Below the pieces are notes generated by a model, which was not told the origin of the DNA, did not search any database, and saw nothing but the letters and a program-made list of their open reading frames with translations. A DNA stretch of 64,000 bases from Elymus sibiricus (lineage: Eukaryota > Streptophyta > Magnoliopsida > Poales > Poaceae), in contig CM077676.1 in NCBI GenBank assembly GCA_039707655.1, forward strand, positions 79,655,395 through 79,719,394, written 5' to 3'. This document shows, piece after piece, positions 46,219 through 58,733 of this stretch. Both the position numbers and the translations under genes were made by a program. Within the stretch, counting starts at the first letter, position 1, and each line of letters starts with the position of its first letter.

Positions 46219-46242
46219 AATAGAGCAAAGTTTGTAGTGATG
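46219..46242 (+). repeat. CACTA right terminal inverted repeat and TSD (ATG)
   Basis: Reverse complement of CACTACAAACTTTGCTCTATT, followed by ATG at 46240-46242. Confidence 0.92.
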
Positions 46243-47857
46243 GCATGCGCCACTGATTTTATTAGCACCTCCTTCCCTGCTGCTGATAAGAGTTTCTACA
46301 TCCATCCTCTTACCTTTTCCCACACTCGGGCACGCAAGTATTTGAAGGTTCCGTTCTTTGACTGTCCTACCTCTATAGGCATGCCCAGATATCTATCACT
46401 CAAAGATTCGTTATGCACATTTAAAATGTCCTTCATGGTCTGCCTCGTGGTAGCCGGGCATCCTGATCAGCTAAAGAAAATTGATGACTTCTCTCGGTTC
46501 ACCCTTTCACTTGAAGTTGCACAACAAGTATCTAGTAGGTTTGATACCTCATTAGCTCCCTCCACACTTGACTTAAAAAGCAACATGCTATCATCAGTAA
46601 ACAAGAGGTGGTTAATAGTCGGGGCTGTGGGGGCCACCTTGACACCATTCGGAGCTCACGATTGAGTATTGGATCTTAAAAGGCACGAAAGGCCCTCTGC
46701 TGCAATTAAGAAAAGATAGGGGGAGATAGGATCTCCCTGCTGAATACCTCTTGTGGGTTTGAATTCCTCTAGCTTCTCCCCATTGAATAAAACCGTGAAA
46801 GAAACTGACTTGACCATCCCCATGACAATGTTGATCCAGCAAAGGTCAAAACCCAGTTTCACCATCATGGCTTGCAAAAAAATCCATTCCAGGCGATCAT
46901 AAGCTTTCATCATATCAAGCATCAGAGCACATAAGCTATTTTCCTTGGAACTGTTACTCTTCATAAAGTGAAGACACACATATGCACTTATTATATTGTC
47001 CATAATAAGCCTACCAAGAACCAAAGCTGACTGCTCTTTAGAAATGATTTCAGGGAGGATTACATTCAGCCTATTGGCCAGCACCTTAGAAGCAATTTTA
47101 TAGAGAACATTGCACAAACTAATGGGACGGAATTGTGTGAGTAGTGTGGGGTTCAGTACCTTCGGGATTAGAACTAGAACCGTATCGTTGATGCTCTCTG
47201 CACTCTCCTCGCCTCTGACAATTGTCAGAACCACTCTAGTGACCTCGTCCCCATAGATTTCCCAATGCTGCTGATAGAAGTGAGACGGGAAGTCGTCCTA
47301 TCCTGGGGCTTTAGTTGGAAACCTCTGGAAAAGGGCTTTCTTCACCTCCTCATTGGAGTAAGGGACGCACATGGAGGCATTCATAGCCGGTGTTACCTGA
47401 TGAGCGACTTGATCAAGCACTGCATTCATACCATTCACTCCCTCGTTGGTATATAATGTTTGATAAAAATCATTGACCAATACCATGAGTTCACCCGGAT
47501 CCTCTGTTTGGACGCCTAGAGAGTTTATTAGAGCCCTTATCATATTCTTTTTCCTCCTTCAACTCGCTCTCATATGGAAAAAAAACGAGTATTTTTGTCG
47601 TCGGCGGACAACCATTCAACTCGAGATCTTTGTCTCCACATTAGCTCCTCCCTATGAAGCATCTCCACCAGCCTTACATTCACCTTGATTTCAACGTCCG
47701 ATGGCCCGATACTTGCTGGATCATTCATCAAAGTCTCTAGCTCAGCCTTGAGCCATTTAATCTCCTTCCTCATGCTCCCAAATGTTTCAAAACCCCATCG
47801 ACCAAGTTCCTTTGATATAAACATGAGTTTTTTCCTGAACTCCTCGACTCCAGTACC
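46243..47857 (-). pseudogene. LINE ORF2 fragment B: reverse transcriptase
   Basis: Minus strand, read from 47857. A connector (WGFETFGSMRKEIKWLK, EELMWRQRSRVEWL) leads into the RT: FPTKAPG, LIPKVLNPTLLTQFRPISL, ALMLDMMKAYDRLEW, GIQQGDPISPYLFLI, then LLFTDDS (catalytic TDD codons at 46590-46601). Stops: after FPTKAPG (~47296) and at ~46658 (CGA to TGA). A short internal frameshift separates 47543-47298 from 47570. The protein copied LINE RNA at the nicked target. The fragment is cut on the right by the chromovirus element (TSD CAGCA) and on the left by CACTA. Confidence 0.9.
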
Positions 47858-47862
47858 CAGCA

Positions 47863-50800
47863 TGTAACACCCTGCTTTTCGCTCCTTGTTTTTTTCCTCC
47901 GCGGGATTTGACTCCCGTCTTTTTTTTCAATGTTATCGGTTTTTCTTTCGCACTTGGGTATATGAAGATGGTCATTTAGCCTTGCCTTCCCTGTCCAACT
48001 AGAGACTCTTTCCAGTCCAACCTTGCCACCCAAGATATGTTCTCATGATTTTGCCGCTGAAACCCTACTCTCCGATCTACCGGAAGGGAAACCCTAATTC
48101 CGGCAGTTACAAAGGAACCCTGATTTCCTTTGATCTGTTGCCTCCCGAACTTTTCCCAGTGATCATCCCACAGCTATAAACCTTGGATATGCAAAAATAT
48201 TGCCAAGTCATTTGCAATATTTTTCATTTAAAATTAATTCCTTTTTCTGTTGTTTAAAGGAATTAAATCCAGAAAAATATCTATCCATCTCAAAAGTTCA
48301 TGAAAACTTGTGGAGATATTCTTTGTGATCATATTGAGCTCCCATAAAAATATTGGCAATAATTAAATAAGGGAAATTGCATTTTCCTATTTAAAGTCAA
48401 TATTGAACTTTGGGCACTTTCCAAAGGAACTACCATTTTGGTAGCCAGGAAAAATCCCAAATAATTTTTGGAGCTTCTCCTATCCATATCTTCACCATTT
48501 CCATCAAGATCCCAAGTTCCATAGTTCAAATTTTGAGCACATCTTCCAATTCTTGTTTCTGGACCTATTTTGAGGTTGTGAAGCAACTATATTTTATATT
48601 GCTTCAAAAATCTTGAAATTAATCCAGGACCTCAAAGTCCCTATATGATGTGAGCATGCAAAAATTAACATCATTTTACGTAGCCAATTTCTCCCAAAAA
48701 TTCCATTTGATTTCTGTCCAGCAGAAAGCTCTCTGTAGGAAGTACCACTTTGGCATTTCCAAATGAGCTGAAATTTTGCCAGTACCTCCATACCTCCAAA
48801 CAATCATCCTACACCAAAATTCAGTTCATTTCATCAAGCCATATGAGTGCAGCTTCAAAGCCAAGTTTCTGGACCAAATTTGGCATTGTAAAGGAAGTGC
48901 ACTCAAATTTGGCCCAAATTGCATAAAATTTTTCCAGCAGGTGCTCCTTCTTATCTCTTTCCCCAATGACAACCTGAACAGCTCATTGGCACCTCTGTTT
49001 GACCCCAGCATCCTGTCCAAATTTCTGACCAGAACCTATCTCAACTCAAATCAGTCAACCTCATGTCTCCACTTCCATCCAAACCCTCACAGGTCAACTC
49101 ACTGACCTTTGATGCATCTAGTAGACAAGGTTCCAGGACCATCCGGTGCCCTGGACACGCGGAACCCGTGGTGACCACGCGGTGGCCACGCCAAACAGGC
49201 GCTCTGCGCACTGTCCTCGTCGGGTAGCTCACTCCGCCAGCTCCAGCGTGTCCCGACGTGTCTAGTGGCGTCGCGAAGTCCACGTATCCCTGCTGGACAC
49301 TTCTCCCCCTCCTCATTCTTCCTCCCCATGCCGCGGCGAGCCCTGGCACCGTACTGTCCCACCCGTGACCGCCGTCATCGCTTTCCCCTCTGGCTACTTC
49401 CTCCCCGAGCCTTCTCGAGCGCGCCAGCGCGGCCCCGTCCTCATCCGCGAGTCAGTTCGGCACCAACCGGCGCTAGCCACCTCGCCGGAAGCGCTAGGAC
49501 GCCGATAAGGCCGCCACGGCGGCTGAGCTTATCCGAGTGCCTCAGCCGGCTATAAATAGCCAAGCCCGAACCTCTCGACCTCACCACCATCCCCCTCTCG
49601 CTCCCCTAGCCCTACCCGGCCTCTCCAGCAAGCACGAGGAGCTCTCCTCGCCTCCCTCTGCCACCATGGCCACTGCCACCATCCCCCTAAATTCGCCTGC
49701 CTCCGGCCTTCCCTGCCTCCGTCGAGCCCACCACTGGACTCCCCAGTCGCCGTAGACCACCCCCGCCTCCTTTCCCAGCCTCCCCGGCCACCGGAAACCC
49801 GCCATTGTCGTGGAGCCGCCGCCCTCATCCAGCGTTGCCGCGGCCAACTCCGGCCAACCCCGGTGCCCTCTTCACCACCCACGGGTGCAGGGAGGAGCGG
49901 CGCATCCATCCCCGGCGGCGCCCAAGGCCGCCGTGGTCTCCAGTCGCCGGCGCCGGCGAGGCCGTTGCCTTTGCTGCTCTCTGTCGGGGCAGAGGAGAGG
50001 AGAAGGAAGAAGAAGGCGGGAGGAGAGAGAAAGCCTACGTGGGGTCCGCGTGTAAGTGACCAACCGCTCGGCCCCGCCACTGCCACGTCGGATAAGTGGA
50101 GGCTTACTCCGCAGAGTACGCTACCGCTTGACCGAACGCGCAGTGCGCGAAATGCGCTTTCTGCGCATTTAGGCCTGGCAAGTGCGCACAGTAGCAGCAG
50201 CGGCAGTTTTAGCCCGAACCGGCCCAGTGCAACAGTGCACTTTCTCTTTTATCGGTGGATTAAATGGCAAGGACCCGTATGCAAATAAAATAATTACAGA
50301 AAGGTCCCTGGCAGAAAAACCATCATATCTTTTCGCTCGTAGCTCCGATTCAGGTGAATCCAACGCCCACGTCTTTAGTTCGTCGAGCCCGTTCCGATGG
50401 TATCATTTTCATGAGGTTGACACTTTCTGAAAATGCCCATTTTGCCCCTGCCATCTATTCAGCCCCTCCGAGAGGGAACCCTTTCCGGCGAATTTTTCCG
50501 CGAGGTGATCGCACTTCTCTCCGGTGAATCCGTCGACCCCCAGGCAAGCCGACCATCCGATATGTGCCCTGAAGCATTGCTCTGTGTTATTCTTGCGTGT
50601 TTCATTAATGAATATGCCTGTGTTAGTAATAATTAAACTCCTGCTAAGTTGAATTTGCTATTTACATTACTTGCTAATGCTCACCATATTGTCGCACTAG
50701 TGACTCGTATGTGATGGTATGGAGATAGGTTGTTATGTTGATATAATAGTTTACATCTTGGATTATCATTATTATTGCAATGATAAAGAATGTGATATAA

Positions 50801-52053
50801 TGACAACAACCTCCTCCGTCGGCTGGATCGAGTCATAGTGCCACCGAACCGAGCTCATCGAGTGCAACCACACTTGCCTGGATGGGGAGGCCCTAACTTG
50901 GTCTATTGTCTTGCCTCTTGTCGGTACCTCCAAAGACGGAGGATTATGCGTGCGTGCTACCCTGGCCTGGTAGGCGGCGATAATCCTGTGAGCCCAGTTT
51001 AGTTATATGGTACCAGGTCCCCGTTTGGGACAGTTTTGTTTGGCCACGACGGTGGCAGGTGTCACGGGGTGACACAGGGGCCACCCAGGACATGACCCTG
51101 GGAGGGTATGATTGTCGGTGGGACCGTAAGAGTGCCAGGCAATAGACAAGTTTTGTTGGAGCAGCACCGGTCCACCCGAATGGGAGCATGAGGCCAGGAG
51201 CTCCATAGTGTGGGTAAAGTGCGCAACCTCTGCAGAGTGTAAATCTATTCGAATAGCCGTGTCCTCGGTCATGGGACACAGTTCGTACTAGGTCACACTA
51301 TTTGGTCTGTGTCGAGTCTGGAGGAAAAACTATATGATGTTAATAATGAACTAGAGAAAGGTATGATTTGTCAGACTTGCAGTACGGATGCCCGGACATC
51401 AGAGATGTTAGGGGTATGAATGATAGCCATGCGATGGCTATGAGATGAGCGGTTGGATGACCGCAAAGTTTGGATCGGACTGGAATCGTGAGAATATTCG
51501 GAGTATGGATTATTTACTTGATATGCTTTACTTTACCGTATTTACTTCAGTAATTATCATGCTAGATAATCTTGCTATGACATGATGATTAATGCTGCTG
51601 GATAATTAATCTTGCTAGATAATCCAGCCATAACATGATAGTTAATACTGTTAAGATAACAAGTGCATGCTTGAATGCCATGGATTGCATTGCTTGGTGT
51701 ATATGTTTGTTTGGTTTGCTTGCGAGTACATTCAAAAGTACTCAGCGGCCTTCAATGTGGCCAGGTTCACCTAAGGATCCGGCGTCTGCTAGCGAGGAGT
51801 CGGAGTGTTCGCGGGCTAGAAGAGTAACCCAGTCAGATCCCTGTGGATTGGAGCCGCACCAGAGCCATGCTGCCTTAGATAGAGCTTTTCCGCTGCTATC
51901 ACCTTTGTAAAATATTATGTAAGACTGATATATCCATTAATAGAAATGTCTGTGTTCATGATACTTGTTGTAAAAGCGCATGCCAGAGTGATTTCCTGGG
52001 CTGGTATGTGCGGTGACCGTCTGACTACAGTGGTATTCAGGCGGGGCGCCACA
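47863..52053 (+). repeat. Chromovirus-like 5' LTR
   Basis: 4191 bp, TGTAACACCC...GCGCCACA. AT-rich U3 to ~49040, then GC-rich sequence up to and beyond a TATA box (49551-49559), a long GC-rich leader (49560-50160), then AT-rich R/U5 (50640-52000). Several open frames in the GC-rich part are composition artefacts. Confidence 0.94.
49551..49559 (+). promoter_or_regulatory. TATA box in chromovirus-like 5' LTR
   Basis: TATAAATAG in GCCGGCTATAAATAGCC, a strong match; the identical word occurs at 56225 in the 3' LTR and at 37335 in the solo LTR. Confidence 0.75.
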
Positions 52054-52058
52054 ACGGA

Positions 52059-52071
52059 TGGTATCAGAGCC
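52059..52071 (+). other. Primer binding site, tRNA-iMet type
   Basis: TGGTATCAGAGCC begins five bases after the LTR end, the usual PBS and spacing for this group. Confidence 0.9.
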
Positions 52072-54524
52072 AGGTTGACTGTAGGTTACCCTAGCCAGAT
52101 TTCAATGTCTCTTGATCAGTAGGAAGCCCGGATGGATTTCAGCCATCTTTGCCAGACAGGCACGGCTACTATTGATCATAAGGCAATCCCATAGGTTTTT
52201 GGCTCCATCAGACCCCAACTCTCATGGCCTTTGCCTCCGGTGGGAAATGTCTGCACCAGGCAACGACCCGTGAGCCCTGAACCCCTAGGTAAACTAGATA
52301 TCCCTACCTTGCTTGCTAACCATGGCATTTCTCTCCTCAAATCCAGTTTCCTTTGGGAAACACCTATAAATTCCATCTTTCCCCGACAACCCTAGGATCG
52401 TTGACTAAGCCACTTTGGCTATACTAGTGAACCTTCGGCCACATGTGTAAGGTCCGCAAAACTTGAGCTTTATTTGCTTTGTAGTATTCTTTTTGGGTTT
52501 TTCGCGGTTCTTGCTTCTTTTGTCGATTTCGTTTTGTCGCTCCGACTGGATCCATCTACAAGAATTACCAAAGAAGACCAGGATACAACTTGGATAATAC
52601 CCAATAATCCAAATTCTGTAAGAGCCAAGTCAACTGCCTGATATTCAGAACACCAACACCGGATCTGTCAAGAATAAAGGATGGGTCAGAGGCAGACTCT
52701 GCATGCAACAGACAAGGCCAGAATATACCTGAGAGAGTTTGTCTCCGAACAGATCACACCTAAGGGGTAGTCAGATGAGCTATCAGGAATGGACACCAGC
52801 AAGAGCAAATTATTCCGTCCTCGACACAAGGATTATTTCCGTCAGTAAGGTGAACCTTGAGTCTTGTCTCAATAGACTCAAGAATCATTTATTTCCCACG
52901 GAAGACATATGTCAAGAATGTGAACGTGCGGAGAGCAGCAACAAAACTCTGGTATGCTGATACAAATTTCAAAGCATACTTTGGGATTCACCGGTGCACA
53001 TACAAATTTCCTGGGCACTGTGAACAAGTGTTGCGAGGAATATGGATAAGTTCGCGGTTGCCCAGAATCAATGAGAATTTCATATGCTTGGAAGCTCAGC
53101 TGAACCGAATGGAATTATCCGTCAACTGCTTACTACCGGCAACACCTGGTCGGAATGCAAAGGGTATTCCGAATTAATTGTCAACATAACGTCGGCATTA
53201 GTTATGCAACCTTTCCATCAGCAATGATCAGACCAGCAGAAGGATAAGCGGTGTGCATGACCAACGGAATATCTTTTGTCAAGACCGCATATCACAGTGA
53301 CAAGACTTCTGGTATAAGAAACCCAGGCTTCCTCCGCAAGCTATCAGGAGGAGCTTACGACGTAAGACTCCCCAATCTTCCTCGCTACACCACTTGGTGA
53401 GGAAATCTTCTGGGGTATGGCACTCCCATCCTCCTCAGTGTGCTACCGCGGAAAGCTTCCAACATAAGGTACCTGACCTTCCGCAGTAAGCCACATGAGG
53501 AAAAACTTCTGGGGTACGATACCCAGCCTTCTTCGGCACGCTACCCGGGCAAAAGCTTCAAGCGCAAGGAACTCAGCCTTCTTCAACACGCCATCAACAA
53601 TCCTGTCAGAAGCACGAACTAGTCCAGACACACGTCCGCCTCAGAACTCAGTGGGTATGAAAGGATTTGTCCTACCTTTGCATATGTTGTGAGCATACAG
53701 TCCGGTGGATCAGTTCATGCGAGCCACTCGTACACGGGAATGACAGTGTTTAGAGAAACATTGGCCCCATACTTCAAAGAAGGATATGAACACAGCAATC
53801 CCTATGAGATACGCAAGAGTAAGTTGTGAGTACAAGCCCAGCAAGCTGGGATATGACCAAGGAGCCGTGTTGGTAGGTCATGACAAGTTCCCCAAAAGGA
53901 ACCCCCAAGAACAATGAAGTTTCGGACAAACCACCTTCACGATGGTCAATAAAATGAAATTTCACAGACAAGGTGATATTCTCAATCTTTGTCAGACTCT
54001 TACATATGCGGCCACAACAATGCACTACTTGCGGTTACAAGTGAGCTTGCCGCATTCATCCTGAATACGGGCCATCAACCAAGATAAGAGGCTATGCTCC
54101 AAAAGATGCATTGAATGACAGCCACACTATGTTTAGCTCAGAGGTTTTAACAGGGATTACCGAGGATGTATGCATGCAATACCATGCACCAAGAAGGATG
54201 TCTTGCCCATGAGAGTCAGTGTACGAAGTATCGCAATAAAACCGAAGCAGCTAGCTCTAAGCCTTGAAAATGAGCCATTCTGTTTAAACTACTCGCTACC
54301 AACCAACCTCAGGCTACAAACTACCAGGAGAGAAGGTTTGCCTGCCAGGAAAGAGAAGGATTCAATGTAGCTGTGTGAAAAGACAACACCTGAGCCATCA
54401 GAAGAGGCAGTTAAAAGGCCAGTGAACCGACGAAGACAAGACAGCTGATGGATCCAAGTCACACACAGGTATGTTCCCCTTAGCCGGGAGGTAAGCCCGG
54501 AAATCTCGAGGACGAGATTTTCTT
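52072..54524 (+). other. Interior of chromovirus-like element, no gag-pol
   Basis: About 2.45 kb without a credible long ORF or any retroviral motif. A degenerate tandem repeat of about 100 bp lies at 53306-53605. 52440-52560 is T-rich. The last ~60 bases (GAAATCTCGAGGACGAGATTTTC) form the stem typical of the region before the 3' LTR in Tekay-like elements. It may be a packaging/priming RNA rather than a coding sequence. Confidence 0.6.
53306..53605 (+). repeat. Degenerate ~100-bp tandem repeat, three units
   Basis: Units start at CTTCTGG: 53306, 53407 and 53506 (spacing 101 and 99). Each unit has CCCA.CCTTC, GC.A and AAGCTT-like words, and shows a weaker half-period of about 50 bases. Confidence 0.6.
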
Positions 54525-54536
54525 AAGGGGGGTAGG
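54525..54536 (+). other. Polypurine tract
   Basis: AAGGGGGGTAGG three bases before the 3' LTR at 54539. Confidence 0.8.
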
Positions 54537-54538
54537 TT

Positions 54539-57500
54539 TGTAACACCCTGGATTTCGCTCCTTGTTTTTTTCCTTCGCGGGATTTGACTCCCGTCTTTTT
54601 TTTCAATGTTATCGGTTTTTCTTTCGCTCTTGGGTATATGAAGATGGTCATTTAGCCTTGCCTTCCCTGTCCAACTAGACTCTTTCCAGTCCAACCTTGC
54701 CACCCAAGATATGTTCTCATGATTTTGCTGCCGAAACCCTACTCTCCGCTCTACCGAAAGGGAAACCCTAATTCCGGCAGTTACAAAGGAACCCCAATTT
54801 CCTTTGATCTGTTGCCTCCCAAACTTTTCCCAGTGATCATCCCACAGCTATAAACCCTGGATATGCAAAAATATTTCCAAGTCATTTGCAATATTTTTCA
54901 TTTAAAATTAATTCCTTTTTCTGCTGTTTAAAGGAATTAAATCCAGGAAAATATCTATCCATCTCCAAAGTTCATGAAAACTTGTGGAGATATTCTTTGT
55001 GATCATATTGAGCTCCCATAAAAATATTGGCAATAATTAAATAAGGGAAATTGCATTTTCCTATTTAAAGCCAATATTGCACTTTGGGCACTTTCCAAAG
55101 GAACTACCATTTTGGTACCAGGAAAAATCCCAAATAATTTTTAGAGCTTCTCCTATCCATATCTTCACCATTTCCATCAAGATCCCAAGTTTCATAGTTC
55201 AAATTTTGAGCACATCTTCCAATTCTTGTTTCTGGGCCTATTTTGAGGTTGTGAAGCAACTATATTTTATATTACTTCAAAAATCTTGAAATTAATCCAG
55301 GACCTCAAATTCCCTATATGATGTGAGCATGCAAAAATTCACATCATTTTACGTAGCCAATTTCTCCCAAAAATTCCATTTGATTTCTGTCTAGCAGAAA
55401 GCTCTGTGAAGGAAGTACCACTTTGGCATTTCCAAATGAGCTGAAATTTTGCCAGTACCTCCATACCTCTAAATAATCACCCTACACCAAAATTCAGTTC
55501 ATTTCATCAAGCCATATGAGTGCAGCTTCAAAGTCAAGTTTCTGGACCAAATTTGGCATTGTAAAGGAAGTGCACTCAAATTTGGCCCAAATTGCTTAAA
55601 AAATTTCCAGCAGGTGCTCCTTCTTATCTCTTTCCCCTGTCACAACCTGGACAGCTCATTGGCACCTCTGTTTGACCCCAGCATCCTGTCCAAATTTCTG
55701 ACCAGAACCTATCTCAACTCAAATCAGTCAACCTCATGTCTCCACATCCATCCAAACCCTCACAGGTCAACTCACTGGCCTTTGATGCATCTAGTAGACA
55801 AGGTTCCAAGACCATCCGGTACCCTGGACATGCGGAACCCGTGGTGACCACGCGGTGGCCACGCCAAACAGGCGCTTTGCGCACTGTCCTCGTCGGGTAG
55901 CTCACTCCGGCCAGCTCCGGTGTGTCCCGACGTGTCTAGTGGCTTCGCGAAGTCCACGTATCCCTGGTGGACCCTTCTCCCCCTCCTCATTCTTCCTCCC
56001 CACGCCGCGGCGAGCCCCGCCACCATACTGTCCCGCCCGTGACCGCCGTCGTCGCTTTCCCCTCTGGCTCCTTCCTCCCCGAGCCTTCTCGAGCGCGCCA
56101 GCGCGGCCCCGTCCTCATCCGCGCGTCAGGTCGGCACCAACCGGCGCTGGCCACCTCGCCGGAAGCGCTAGGACGCCGATAAGGCCGCCACGGCGGCTGA
56201 GCTTATCCGAGTGCCTCGGCCGGCTATAAATAGCCAAGCTCGAACCTCTCGACCTCACCACCATCCCCCTCTCGCTCCCCTAGCCCTACCCGGCCTCTCC
56301 AGCAAGCACGAGGACCTCTCCTCGCCTCCCTCTGCCACCATGGCCGCCGCCACCATCCCCCTAAATTCGCCCGCCTCTGGCCTTCCCCGCCTCCGTCGAG
56401 CCCACCACTGGACTCCCCAGTCGCCGTAGACCACCCCCGCCTCCTTTCCCAGCCTCCCCGGCCACCGGAACCCCGCCATTGCCGTGGACCCGCTGCCCTC
56501 AGCCAGCTTTGCCGCGGCCAACTCTGGCCAACCCCGGTGCCCTCTTCACCACCCACGGGTGCGGGGAGGAGCGGCGCATCCATCCCCGGCAGCGCCCTAG
56601 GCCGCCGTGGTCTCCAGTCGCCGGCGCCGGCGAGGCCGTTGCCTCTGCTGCTCTCTGTCGGGGCAGAGGAGAGGAGAAGGAAGAAGAAGGCGGGAGGAGA
56701 GAGAAAGCCCGCGTGGGGACCGCGTGTAAGTGACCAGCCGCTCGGCCCCGCCACTGCCACGTCGGATAAGTGGAGGCGTACTCCGCAGAGTACGCTACCG
56801 CTTGACCGAACGCGCAGTGCGCGAAATGCGCTTTCTGCGTAGTTGGGCCTGTCCCATGCGCACAGTAGCAGCAGCGGCAGTTTCAGCCCGAACCAGCCCA
56901 GTGCAACAGTGCACTTTCTCTTTTATCGATGGATTAACTGGCAAGGACCCGTATGCAAATAAAATAATTGCAGAAAGGTCCCTGGTAGAAAAACCATCAT
57001 ATCTTTTCGCTCGTAGCTCCGATTCAGGTGAATCCAACGCCCACGTCTTCAGTTCGTCGAGCCCGTTCCGATGGTATCATTTTCATGAGGTTGACACTTT
57101 CTGAAAATGCCCATTTTGCCCCTGCCCTCTATTCAGCCCCTCCAAGAGGGAACCCTTTCCAGCGAATTTTTCCGTGAGGTGATCGCACTTCTCTCCGGTG
57201 AATCCGTCGACCCCTGGCAAGCCGACCATCTGATATGTGCCCTAAAGCATTGCTCTGTGTTATTCTTGCGTGTTTAATTAATGAATATGCCTGTGTTAGT
57301 AATAATTAAACTCCTGCTAAGTTGAATTTGCTATCTACATTACTTGCTAATGCTCACCATATTGTCGCACTAGTGACTCGTATGTGATGGTATGGAGATA
57401 GGTTGTTATGTTGATATACTAGTTTACATCTTGGATTATCATTATTATTGCAATGATAAAGAATGTGATATAATGACAACCACCTCCTCCGTCGGCTGGA

Positions 57501-58728
57501 TCGAGTCATAGTGCCACCGAACCGAGCTCATCGAGTGCAACCACACTTGCCTGGATGGGGAGGCCCTAACTTGGTCTATTGTCTTACCTCTTGTCGGTAC
57601 CTCCAAAGATGGAGGGTTATGCGTGCGTGCTACCCTGGCCCGGTAGGCGGCGATAATCCTGTGAGCCCAGTTTAGTTATATGGTACCAGGTCCCCGTTTG
57701 GGACAGTTTTGTTTGGCCACGACGGTGGCAGGTGTCACGGGGTGACACAGGGGCCACCCAAGACATGACCCTGGGAGGGTATAATTGTCGGTGGGACCGT
57801 AAGAGTGCCAGGAAATAGTGAAGTTTTGTTGGAGCAGCACCGGTCCACCCGAATGGGAGCATGAGGCCAGGAGCTCCATAGTGTGGGTAAAGTGCGCAAC
57901 ATCTACAGAGTGTAAATCTATTCGAATAGCCGCGTCCTCGGTCATGGGACACAGTTCGTACTAGGTCACACTATTTGGTCTGTGTCGAGTCTGGAGGAAC
58001 AAACTATATGATGTTAATAATGAAACAGAGAAAGGTATGATTTGTCAGACTTGCAGTACGGATGCCCGGACATCAGATGATGTCAGGGGTATGATTGTTA
58101 GCCATGCGATGGCTACGAGATGAGCGGTTGGATGACCGCAAAGTTTGGATCGGACTGGAATCGTGAGAATATTCGGAGTATGGATTATTTACTTGATATG
58201 CTTTACTTTACCGTATTTACTTCAGTAATTATCATGCTAGATAATCTTGCTATGACATGATGATTAATGCTGCTGGATAATTAATCTTGCTAGATAATCC
58301 GGCCATAACATGATAGTTAATACTGTTAAGATAACAAGTGCATGCTTGAATGCCATGGATTGCATTGCTTGGTGTATATGTTTGTTTGGTTTGCTTGCGA
58401 GTACATTCAAAAGTACTCAGCGGCCTTCAATGTGGCCAGGTTCACCTAAGGATCCGGCGTCAGCTAGCGGGGAGTCGGAGTGTTCGCGGGCTAGAAGAGT
58501 AACCCAGTCAGATCCCTGTGGATTGGAGCCGCACCAGAGCCATGCTGCCTTAGATAGAGCTTTTCCGCTGCCATCACCTTTGTAAAATATTATGTAAGAC
58601 TGATATATCCATTAATAGAAATGTTTGTGTTCATGATACTTGTTGTAAAAGCGCATGCCAGAGTGATTTCCTAGGCTGGTATGTGCGGTGACCGTCTGAC
58701 TACAGTGGTATTCAGGCGGGGCGCCACA
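54539..58728 (+). repeat. Chromovirus-like 3' LTR
   Basis: 4190 bp. Compared with the 5' LTR by eye, about 3% differences in the first few hundred bases, e.g. CTGGATTTCGC versus CTGCTTTTCGC and a 4-base gap near 54680. TATA box at 56225-56233. TSD CAGCA follows. Confidence 0.94.
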
Positions 58729-58733
58729 CAGCA

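Larger units (their letters stand above)
3910..46239 (+). mobile_element. CACTA (En/Spm-type) DNA transposon, 42.3 kb including nested insertions
   Basis: Class II element bounded by CACTACAAAATTTGCTCT on the left and its inverted partner on the right, flanked by the 3-bp TSD ATG (3907-3909 and 46240-46242). It carries a TNP2-type transposase on the plus strand and subterminal short repeats at both ends. It sits in the LINE RT region. About 37.2 kb of its length is Tat element 2 and everything nested in that, so the CACTA itself is only about 5.1 kb. Ends, TSD, transposase and host reading frame all agree. Confidence 0.93.
47858..58733 (+). mobile_element. Chromovirus-like non-autonomous LTR element with 4.19 kb LTRs (47863-58728) and its TSD
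   Basis: Two near-identical LTRs (47863-52053, 4191 bp; 54539-58728, 4190 bp) surround a 2.5 kb interior. The TSD CAGCA is exact (47858-47862 and 58729-58733). The primer site TGGTATCAGAGCC (52059-52071) fits initiator tRNA-Met, and the polypurine tract AAGGGGGGTAGG precedes the second LTR. These are hallmarks of Tekay-like chromoviruses. No gag, protease, RT or integrase is recognisable, so it is a large-LTR non-autonomous derivative. LTRs make up 77% of its length. Confidence 0.92.

Noticed and set aside
49550..50086. 178-codon minus-strand ORF in the GC-rich part of the chromovirus-like 5' LTR, repeated at 56224-56760
   Set aside because: It is preserved in both LTRs only because the LTRs are recent copies of one template. 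It overlaps other equally long frames on the plus strand, is low-complexity (Gly/Arg/Trp) and matches no retroviral protein.
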